9,659 bases of DNA, taken from NCBI GenBank assembly GCA_012032965.1, contig JAAUPT010000037.1, forward strand, positions 1 through 9,659, read 5' to 3'. Both the position numbers and the translations under genes were made by a program. Below the pieces are notes generated by a model. It worked only from the letters and a program-made list of their open reading frames with translations, did not search any database and was not told the origin of the DNA. Shown piece by piece: positions 1 through 6,020 of the stretch. Positions within the stretch are counted from its first letter, which is position 1, and each line of letters opens with the position of its first letter. This stretch comes from Nitrospira sp. (GTDB lineage Bacteria; Nitrospirota; Nitrospiria; Nitrospirales; Nitrospiraceae).

Positions 1-815
1 ATCCTCATGTTCCGGGGATCGACTTTGCGGGAACAGTCCAGTGGTCCGACGATTCGCGTTACAAGGCCGGCGACAAAGTTGTGTTGACCGGTTGGCATGT
101 GGGCGAGACGCATTGGGGCGGCTATTCGCAGAAAGCTCGCGTCAATGCCGATTGGCTGTTGCCACTACCGGAAGGTCTGACAACGAAGCAAGCGATGGCC
201 ATTGGAACGGCTGGCTTCGCCGCAATCCTCTCAGTTCTTGCATTGGTTGATCACGGTCTTACGCCGGATCACGGAGTAGTACTTGTCACCGGAGCAGCGG
301 GCGGAGTCGGTTCGATCGCGACGGCGATTCTCGGCAATCTTGGTTACGAAGTCGCAGCGGTGACGGGCCGACCAGAGACGGCGGAATATTTGAAGTCGCT
401 TGGTGCACATCGGATCGTCGCTCGCCAAGAGATCGACACCATATCCAAGAAGCCGCTCGAAGCGGAGACATGGGCGGGGTGTGTTGATGCCGTTGGGGGC
501 GAGATGCTCGCACGGGTGATCGGTCAGTTGAAATACGGCGCGTCGGTTGCCGCAGTCGGACTTGCCGGCGGAGCGGCGTTGCCAACCAGCGTGATTCCAT
601 TTTTGCTTCGCGGAGTCAACGTACTGGGAATCGATAGCGTGATGCAGCCTTATGACCAACGCTTGAGAGCGTGGCAACATCTTGCCACAGACCTGCCGTT
701 AAAAAAACTCGAAGCCATGATCCGCCCAGCGACATTGGCCGAGGTGCCAACGCTGGGCGCCGAGATTTTGAAAGGTCAGATCATGGGTCGCATCGTGGTC
801 GATGTACACGCCTGA
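1..815 (+). CDS. acuI: Acryloyl-CoA reductase / YhdH-type zinc-free MDR oxidoreductase (5' end missing)
   Basis: The reading frame is already open at base 3, so the window cuts the gene; about 270 residues remain of a family normally near 325, so roughly 55 N-terminal residues lie outside. The family (AcuI/YhdH, medium-chain dehydrogenase/reductase superfamily) is cytoplasmic and reduces acryloyl-CoA to propionyl-CoA with NADPH. Seen here: the family motif PGIDFAGTV at the start, LTGWHVGETHWGGY just after it, the Rossmann nucleotide-binding loop VTGAAGGVGS, the EYLKSLGA segment and the C-terminal GRIVVDV ending. No structural-zinc cysteine cluster is visible, as expected for this subfamily. 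No frame break is seen in this gene, unlike most others in the window. A metabolic role in detoxifying acryloyl-CoA is inferred from the family; the visible neighbours give no support for a pathway. Confidence 0.9.
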   Translation, partial: PHVPGIDFAGTVQWSDDSRYKAGDKVVLTGWHVGETHWGGYSQKARVNADWLLPLPEGLTTKQAMAIGTAGFAAILSVLALVDHGLTPDHGVVLVTGAAGGVGSIATAILGNLGYEVAAVTGRPETAEYLKSLGAHRIVARQEIDTISKKPLEAETWAGCVDAVGGEMLARVIGQLKYGASVAAVGLAGGAALPTSVIPFLLRGVNVLGIDSVMQPYDQRLRAWQHLATDLPLKKLEAMIRPATLAEVPTLGAEILKGQIMGRIVVDVHA

Positions 816-1038
816 CAACTTCCCAGTTGACCGAAACAGATTATCGGGATTCAAATTTTGACTTTTAAAATCTTGTCAATGAAAGCATTGAGAGTCATAT
901 GCCTTTCGAGTCCACGTGGCAGGCCCACATTGCCAAGTTCGCTCAGGCCGAGCGCCCCAATCAGACTAGCCCACTCGCCAAAACCCGTTGTTTTCTTGCC
1001 AGGTTCCTGCCCCTCAGCTAGACTTTTTTCACACAACT
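816..1038. other. Intergenic gap between the reductase gene and the nuclease-like operon
   Basis: No convincing gene lies in these 223 bases. Right after the reductase stop there is a small inverted repeat, CAACT-TCCC-AGTTG (816-829), with no T-run behind it, so it is at best a weak terminator. An AT-rich stretch follows (850-880). A minus-strand frame of 61 codons (1036-851) and a plus-strand frame starting at 858 are open, but neither has a ribosome binding site or a recognisable domain. The useful content is the promoter at 996-1024. Confidence 0.5.
996..1024 (+). promoter_or_regulatory. Candidate sigma70-type promoter for the nuclease-like operon
   Basis: TTGCCA (996-1001) matches the -35 consensus at 5 of 6 positions. 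TAGACT (1019-1024) matches the -10 at 4 of 6, with the ideal 17-base spacer. Transcription would start near 1031, only about eight bases before the ATG at 1039. A weaker alternative, TTGTCA (873-878) with CATATG (896-901), lies further upstream. Confidence 0.5.
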
Positions 1039-1794
1039 ATGGCACGAGCACGCGCGGCGGAACAACAACGCTCACGATCGAAAACTGCTCTCATCGAAGA
1101 GATCACGCTTGGAATTAAGAAATTTCAGGAGGTGGTGGCCGCGATCAATGACATCGGCCAAGATGGATTCCCTTATCGCGATGCGGCTCAAAGCAAAGCT
1201 GAGCTGCAATTTCGTGAATGTCTACGACACACGTTCGGCGAGCGTTCTCAGGAATTTCAAACGCACCGGAACTTCAAAATTCGGACAGCAGACAAGACCC
1301 AAATCACGCAGAGCCTTGCTGTCATTAAAGGCCTGATACATACCCTGGAGGACCGGAAGCTTGAACTTCAAGGATTGAAACCACCGCCAAAAGTCGAGCC
1401 GCTGCCCGAGGTAAGCCCTAGTAACACCGCGCGCATGGTGCTGGTCTCATCCGCAGCACCGACTACCGTGACCACACAAACGACTTCGCCGATGACAATC
1501 GCTATGGCTATGCCGGCCAATGTCGAGCCATCGAATGCCCCGGCCGAACCCATGCCTCCAGGTACAACCGGCTGCCTCAGCCCCATCAATTCCAACTCAG
1601 ATACTGACACCCACACCGAATGTTGTTCCGATTCAAGCCCCACCCCTGACACCTGCACCAGCTCCTGCGCCCACTCTAACACCCGTCTCTCATCCAGCGG
1701 AGCCTGCTACTCCGCCAATCACCGCCACCCCGCCCCTCCCTCTGCCCGCACCAACATCAACTCCGGCTGTCCAACCAGCACCCTGGGCGCTTGA
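1039..1794 (+). CDS. N-terminal part of the hypothetical protein as it literally reads
   Basis: Without correcting the frameshift, this is the product the sequence encodes: about 251 residues ending at TGA 1792-1794. Residues up to about 174 look genuine: a basic start, helical segments and the conserved-looking FGERSQEFQTHRNFK motif. After codon 1558-1560 the composition changes abruptly to Cys-, Ser- and His-rich nonsense (for example HTECCSDSSPTPDTCTSSC), while the +1 frame becomes proline-rich and protein-like. The tail after about 1561 should therefore not be trusted as native protein. I have no function for the N-terminal module; it resembles no enzyme I know. Confidence 0.5.
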   Translation: MARARAAEQQRSRSKTALIEEITLGIKKFQEVVAAINDIGQDGFPYRDAAQSKAELQFRECLRHTFGERSQEFQTHRNFKIRTADKTQITQSLAVIKGLIHTLEDRKLELQGLKPPPKVEPLPEVSPSNTARMVLVSSAAPTTVTTQTTSPMTIAMAMPANVEPSNAPAEPMPPGTTGCLSPINSNSDTDTHTECCSDSSPTPDTCTSSCAHSNTRLSSSGACYSANHRHPAPPSARTNINSGCPTSTLGA

Positions 1795-2451
1795 GAACTC
1801 AATGGAGAGGGTACACGCACACCCCCCACCCATGCCGGCTCCACCGAACGTCACTTCCCCATCCGCTGCAGGAGCAAGTCTATCGATGCACCCGGAAGCC
1901 CCTCCTCCTATTGTGCCGACTGCCCAAGACTTGTCTCCAGACAAGTCCTCGATCGATCCAACCCCAACTCGGTTGCTTGACCCCATGGCTGATCCGGATC
2001 GCTCCAGCTCATCCGAAAAGTCTGCCTACGCTTGCATGCCGTGGCCCGCCAACTCAGGCTTCGTCGGGACTATCGTCCGACACTCGAGGTCGACGACGAC
2101 TTTGACCTCCAGGACCTGCTATGCGCATTGCTGAAAGTGGAGTTTGACGAAGTGGCAACAGAGGAATGGACCCCACCCTACACAGAGGGCACACCACGAA
2201 CCATGCTCCTCATAAATAGAGACCAGATCGCCGTCGTCGCAAAGAAGACCAGATCCGGATTGACTACGAAGGAACTCGCCGATCAGGTAACAGCAGACTC
2301 TGCGTATTACAGAGCGCAGGGACGAGGCTCGACCTTGTTTTGTTTCATGTACGACCCAGAGGGTCGCATCGGAAGCCCGAAGCGACTGGAGACAACCTTA
2401 ACCAGCGTCAGTGAGCACTGTCGGGTCGAAGTGCTTGTTGCGCCAAAGTGA
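1039..2451 (+). CDS. Three-part hypothetical protein with C-terminal DpnII/MboI-like nuclease fold (two compensating frameshifts)
   Basis: Reconstructed as one protein of about 470 residues. The first part (1039 to about 1560, starting MARARAAEQQ) is charged and helical, with the segment GFPYRDAAQSKAELQFREC and a coiled-coil-like stretch before KPPPK. The middle is a proline/alanine/threonine-rich linker that reads cleanly only in the +1 frame. The end (from about 2003) returns to the first frame and carries a compact alpha/beta domain that I recognise as DpnII/MboI-type PD-(D/E)XK. One extra base near 1561 and one missing base near 2000 cancel out. With 'ctg' at about 2000, the second junction reads DPMADPDLLQLIRKVCLRLH, a smooth join. 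ATG 1039 is preferred over the TTG at 988 because it sits just after the promoter; no Shine-Dalgarno sequence is visible. As it stands in the sequence, translation stops at 1794. First gene of a tight three-gene unit. Function unknown. Confidence 0.65.
1562..2000 (+). other. Proline-rich low-complexity linker, encoded in the shifted frame
   Basis: Read from GTA at 1562, the segment is rich in Pro, Ala, Thr and Ser, with runs such as TPAPAPAPTLTPV and ITATPPLPLPAPTSTPAV, ending at DPMADPD. It has no stop until past 2000, while the neighbouring frame has TGA at 1792 and 1990. Such a linker usually joins folded domains flexibly; here it lies between the helical N-terminal module and the nuclease-like module. 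It could also act as an extended spacer if the protein is anchored, but no membrane segment or signal peptide is seen. Confidence 0.6.
2032..2451 (+). CDS. DpnII/MboI-like PD-(D/E)XK pseudonuclease module
   Basis: This is the C-terminal module; it can be read as a separate frame from a TTG at 2032 (139 residues), but the same frame continues upstream to 1993 with native-looking residues, so it is most likely part of the larger protein. Family-like segments in order: LHAVARQLRLRRDYRPTLEV, DLQDLLCALLKVEFDE, EEWTPPY, then RTMLLINRDQIAVVAKKTR, GSTLFCFMYDPEGRIG and the terminal VLVAPK. In active relatives, as I remember them, the corresponding positions read (M)D-F-L-L and V-E-x-K. Here the Asp position is Met (codon 2203-2205) and the Glu is Val (2236-2238); only the Lys (2242-2244) remains. 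A DNA-binding or structural role rather than cleavage is inferred. The family call is from memory of the pattern, not from a search. Confidence 0.6.
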   Translation: MHAVARQLRLRRDYRPTLEVDDDFDLQDLLCALLKVEFDEVATEEWTPPYTEGTPRTMLLINRDQIAVVAKKTRSGLTTKELADQVTADSAYYRAQGRGSTLFCFMYDPEGRIGSPKRLETTLTSVSEHCRVEVLVAPK

Positions 2452-2455
2452 GACC

Positions 2456-2872
2456 ATGGCAAAACCACACTTAAAATCGCTTCCCTCTGACCCCACCACA
2501 TCGAAGCCCGTGAAGCTGAAACCCGTGTTGACAGGCCAGACTGACTTTGCTATAAAGCAGCCCACTTCCGGGACGATCCCGTATACGATTCACGGCCCAG
2601 CTCCCGGAGATCGCGGCATGTCGGATCGGGCGTATGTGCTGATTAACGTGCTCCCTGGACAAACATCAGCAGTTGCGAGAGCGCTCGCGGAAATTAAAGA
2701 GATCAAAACGATCGATCCTTGTTGGGGTAAGCCTGATATCATCGCTATCGCAGATATTCCCGATCAGGACGCCCTCACTCAATTAGTTTTGAGCCGTATA
2801 CATCGCATTGAAGGAGTGACGCACACTGATACCCACCTTGTTTATCGTCTGAAGGAGGCCAGAACAAAATGA
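2456..2872 (+). CDS. Stand-alone RAM (Lrp/AsnC C-terminal-type) ligand-binding domain protein
   Basis: 138 residues from ATG 2456, four bases after the upstream stop. The last 80 or so form an alpha/beta sandwich like the effector-binding RAM domain of Lrp/AsnC regulators: AYVLINVLPGQ, the ALAEIKEIKTIDPCWGKPDI segment, DALTQLVLSRIHRIEGV and THTDTHLVYRL at the end. The helix-turn-helix of true Lrp proteins is absent. The first 54 residues are Lys/Pro/Thr-rich and low in complexity. A second start, ATG 2618 (MSDRAYVLINV), has GGAG at 2606-2609 with eight-base spacing and would give just the 84-residue domain, a usual size for stand-alone RAM proteins, so the true start is open. Such proteins often form dimers or higher oligomers that bind amino acids or partner with other regulators. 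The ligand here is unknown. Confidence 0.75.
   Translation: MAKPHLKSLPSDPTTSKPVKLKPVLTGQTDFAIKQPTSGTIPYTIHGPAPGDRGMSDRAYVLINVLPGQTSAVARALAEIKEIKTIDPCWGKPDIIAIADIPDQDALTQLVLSRIHRIEGVTHTDTHLVYRLKEARTK
2852..2858 (+). promoter_or_regulatory. Strong Shine-Dalgarno for the lipoprotein gene
   Basis: AAGGAGG sits ten bases ahead of ATG 2869, inside the end of the RAM gene. Together with the ATGA overlap it supports translational coupling and fixes the lipoprotein start. Confidence 0.75.
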
Positions 2873-3357
2873 TCCGAAAGGACTATCTCGCCATTGTTGC
2901 CATTATCGCCTTTACCTTTGGATGTAGCAGCGTTCAGCATCCTGCTCAACCAGATGTCGTCGATGTGACATTGCCTGCACCTGCTGATCAGGTGAAAGCT
3001 GCGGTGTCAAAAGTCTTGAAAGACGACAACTATGATGTAGATTGGAAAGACGGTTCCCAGCTTAATACGGGCTACAGGGGTGAACAACCCAGTATCTGGG
3101 ACTGGCTCGTGAGAGGGCGGCTTGGCGTCGTCCGAAGCCGAGCGGAAGCCTCCGTCACTCCCGAAACAGACCAGACCACTAGACTACGCCTGCAAGTGTC
3201 GTCGGAAGGTAAACGTTCCATGTTTGATAGCTGGGTTCCCACCGCACCCCAGGTTCCTCAAAGTGCTGAAAATAAACTCCGCTTGATCAAGAACGAGCTG
3301 AAAGTCGTCCCCAGCACCTACACGACAGAAACGTTTTACGGAGCAAAGAACTATTAG
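2869..3357 (+). CDS. Putative lipoprotein, 162 residues
   Basis: Starts in an ATGA overlap with the RAM gene behind AAGGAGG. It opens with a lipoprotein signal peptide: basic MIRKD, hydrophobic YLAIVAIIAFTF, then G-Cys19-SS, so it should be lipidated on Cys19. The -3 position is Thr rather than Leu, a mild departure from the lipobox. The mature part holds VTLPAPADQVKAAVSKVLKD followed by alternating strands (ASVTPE, RLRLQVSSEG), a layout like the helix-grip modules found in BamC-like outer-membrane lipoproteins, but the likeness is too weak for a name. Last gene of the plus-strand unit; its TAG overlaps the stop of the convergent response regulator by four bases. Function unknown. Confidence 0.75.
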   Translation: MIRKDYLAIVAIIAFTFGCSSVQHPAQPDVVDVTLPAPADQVKAAVSKVLKDDNYDVDWKDGSQLNTGYRGEQPSIWDWLVRGRLGVVRSRAEASVTPETDQTTRLRLQVSSEGKRSMFDSWVPTAPQVPQSAENKLRLIKNELKVVPSTYTTETFYGAKNY

Positions 3358-4771
3358 GTAGGCTCTTTCTCGGACAGTCCTTCTGCGTCCTCCCCAAGGT
3401 CAAGGCCGAAACGTTCGGCCATTCGATAGAGTGTGCGTCTGTCGATCCCCAGGATTTTTGCGGCCTTCACCTTATTGCCTTTCGTTTCCTTGAGTACCCG
3501 AATCAGATGACGTTTTTCTACTTCCTCTAACGTGAGGTAGGCCTCATCCTGAGGATTCGTGAGCTGATGTTGTACGGGAGCCTCCGCGGTCGCTCCTTGG
3601 CAAATCGCTTCGGGCAAATCTTCTGGCGTCAGCAGGGGTCCGTGACTCAAAGACACGGCCCGTTCAATCGCGTTCTCAAGCTCTCGCACGTTGCCCGGCC
3701 ACCGATAGTCGGTCAAAAGCGCCATCGTTTCCGGCAACACACCGCGAACCGCATGCTCGGCCCCGGCCGCGCACTTCTGCAAGAAGTGATGGACTAACAT
3801 CGGGATATCTTCCCGTCGTTCCGTTAATGATGGCAAGGTAATTGGGACGACTTTTAGACGATAGAAGAGGTCATCCCGAAATTTTCCTTCTTTCACGAGC
3901 TGTTCAAGATTCCGGTTGGTTGCGGCAATAACCCGAACATCCACCCTGGTGGAAGTCGTGCTTCCGACTCGGCGCACGTCCTGGTCCTGCATCACCCGCA
4001 ACAACTTCACTTGCAACGCCTGCCCAAGTTCGCCAATCTCGTCGAGAAACAGCGTCCCTTCGTTGGCCGATTCAAAAAGCCCCATCTTGCTTCCCACCGC
4101 CCCAGTGAAGGCGCCCTTTTCGTACCCGAACATCTCCGATTCCAACAGCGTGTCAGGCAACGCCCCGCAATTGACCGGGATGAACGGCTTATCCCGGCGA
4201 GGGCCGTTCGTATGAATAGCACGAGCTATCAGCTCTTTCCCGGTTCCACTCTCTCCCTGCAGTAAGACCGTGCTCTTACTGTCGGCTACACGCGCAACCA
4301 GCTTGTAGACCTCGAGCATCGCCGTACTGCTTCCGACCAGCGGAGACCATTCGTCTTTGCTTTTTAACTCTTGTCGGAACCGTGCGTTCTCTTGGAGCAA
4401 TCGACAGTGATCCAAACCGCGTTTGACGACCAGCTTGATGTCCTCTTTCTTAAACGGTTTCGCCAAATAATCGTATGCTCCCTGCTTGATCGCTTCAATC
4501 GCTCCTTCCAGTGAGCCGAACGCGGTCAACACCACGACCACGGTATTTGGGTTTGTCCGCTTGAATTCCCGCAAGACCGTGAGCCCATCTACGGCCCCCA
4601 TCCGGATATCCGTCAATACCAAATCAACCCGACCTTGCCGCCCACGCGCAATCACAGCTTCTCCACTGGAAAGGCTTCCACGTGATAACCCTCTTTTCGC
4701 AACGCCTCTGTCAAAAGCTCACGCGCGACCGCATCGTCGTCGGCTACCAGAATTATCGATGGTTGTATCAC
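3354..4771 (-). CDS. Sigma54-dependent response regulator, NtrC/AtoC type (one frameshift in the receiver)
   Basis: Reconstructed at 472 residues from a GTG start at 4771, inside a GTGA overlap with the kinase stop and behind GGAGG. Receiver: acidic DDD at 11-13, phospho-acceptor Asp55 in LVLTDIRMG, Thr83 in VVLTAFG, Lys105 in LAKPFK. AAA+ domain: Walker A GESGTGKE near 173-180, the sigma54-contacting GAFTGA loop near 220-225, Walker B TLFLDEIGEL near 240-249, arginine-finger region FRDDLFYRL, and WPGNVREL near 358-365. Fis-type helix-turn-helix near 434-457 (KAAKILGIDRRTLYRMAE). One base is missing near 4666 (CCAGT for a likely CCAGGT), so the first 35-40 residues read in the kinase frame and the rest opens at 4655. 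Phosphorylated by the adjacent kinase, it should activate sigma54 promoters; its targets are not evident in the window. Confidence 0.9.
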
Positions 4772-5965
4772 GCGTCCTCCATCGAATGAGCGAGGCCGGT
4801 CCGTATCGCGGGTAACGTAATGATCACACACGTCCCGCGACCAAATCTCACTCGTCAGAGCCAAGCTCCCACCATGGGCCAGCACGGTCTCGCGACTCAC
4901 GAATAGCCCCAAACCGGTCCCTCTTCCAATCGCTTTGGTCGTAAAAAATGGTTCGAAAGCTTTTTGCGTATCCGCTTCCGGCATACCACATCCAGTATCC
5001 TGAACCGCAAGGATGAGCACCAGTGGAGGTATCTGGTCGGCGGCCGTTGCGCCACGCTCTTGTTCTGCCGTCGTAGCCTCGCGAGCTGCAGCTGAGATCG
5101 TGACCGCTCCCCCCGGAGGAGTCGCAGCCAGTGCATTGGCAAGGATATTCACCAAGACCTGATGCATCTTCTCGTTATCGGCCCAAACCAGCGGCAAGTC
5201 AGTAGGAATCTGGACCGTCAACGAAATTCCTTTTGCGTGAAAGGCCGGCTCCATCAAGGCAGCTGCCGGACTGACGACGTCCGGTACAACCATCCACTGA
5301 GGGATCGGTTGACGTTGCCGAGTGGAGGAAAGTAAGTCCTGGATGATATTCACGACCCGAGTGAGTTGTTCAGTGATAATAGTGATCCGCTTCTTCATCT
5401 CCGGGGTAGCCCCGGCTTCTTCTTCCAGCGCCTGGACATGCCACGCGATCGAGTGAAGTGGTGTGCCCACCTCATGGGCGACAGACGCGACAAGCTGCCC
5501 AACGGCAGCTAACCGTTCCGACCTATGCAATTGATCTTTTGCCTGAACCAGTTGCGTATTGGCCTTGAGCAGATTTTCTGTTTCACGGGCCAGCGCTGCA
5601 CGGGCTGCTTCCTCCCGTGCTTTCCGTTCTTCCCAACTCACGCCCAGATACGCGACCAACAGCAAGACCCCAACGACGACGCTCCGATTGATGACTGCAG
5701 CTTGAAAACGTCCCGGCTTAGTCGGCTGGAGCAGCCCCGAATAGGTGGCAACCACACAGGCTAGCACGGTCACCACCATGACGGTCCGATTTCGAAGGGT
5801 CGTGACCAACAGGATCGGTAACACATACCCATAGGCTCCGACAACGTTGACAGGAGAAAATTGCTCGATGACAAGGATGACGAGAAAGCACGCGCCAGCC
5901 ATTCCAAGCGCGAAGCGGTCACGATGAGTCATGACGATCATAGACTCACGCCACTCCGACGGCAT
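4768..5965 (-). CDS. Membrane-bound sensor histidine kinase, NtrB/AtoS-like (one frameshift near the 3' end)
   Basis: Reconstructed at 398 residues. Four hydrophobic segments (about 19-36, 41-57, 61-79, 95-111) with short loops suggest sensing within the membrane rather than by a periplasmic domain. A coiled-coil linker (112-150) leads to the dimerisation/phospho-acceptor helix with His164 in VAHEVGTPL. The ATPase domain has N-box Asn273/Asn277 (VNILANALAATPPGG), G1 DTGCGMP (323-329), F-box FEPFFTTK (337-344) and G2 GTGLGL (349-354). One extra base in the A-run at 4843-4845 breaks the frame after TSEI; without it the protein continues GRGTCVIITLPA and stops at 4768-4770, overlapping the regulator's GTG. 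Uncorrected, the frame runs on into the receiver and stops at 4652. Start: ATG 5965 has AGGTG shortly upstream; ATG 5941 or 5932 are possible. The signal is unknown. Confidence 0.88.
4776..4780 (-). promoter_or_regulatory. Shine-Dalgarno deciding the response regulator's GTG start
   Basis: On the minus strand GGAGG lies four bases before GTG 4771-4769. The GTG overlaps the kinase stop TGA 4770-4768. This supports GTG as the true start and coupled translation of the pair, and it shows that the opening at 4655 is not the native start. Confidence 0.7.
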
Positions 5966-6020
5966 TCACACCTACGCGGCCCAATAAAAGGATCACACGC
6001 CGGTTCGTCCACGAACGCTC

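Noticed and set aside
671..688. Strong inverted repeat GTGGCAA-CATC-TTGCCAC, also resembling a sigma54 promoter core
   Set aside because: It lies inside the conserved coding region of the reductase, the spacing between TGGC and TTGC is one base short for sigma54, and no gene starts just downstream.
851..1036. Minus-strand open frame of 61 codons in the gap before the nuclease-like operon
   Set aside because: No ribosome site, no recognisable domain, and it overlaps the promoter region on the other strand.
1552..1566. Programmed ribosomal frameshift into the proline-rich linker
   Set aside because: No slippery heptamer or following structure is evident, and similar single-base breaks occur in four unrelated genes of the window, so sequence error is simpler.
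2032..2451. Active restriction endonuclease with a partner methyltransferase
   Set aside because: The catalytic Asp and Glu positions are not conserved and no methyltransferase gene is present in the window.
4652..5965. Hybrid histidine kinase with a truncated receiver
   Set aside because: The receiver start belongs to the next gene; the native kinase stop, GGAGG and GTG start are all present in the correct frame, so this is an indel artefact.
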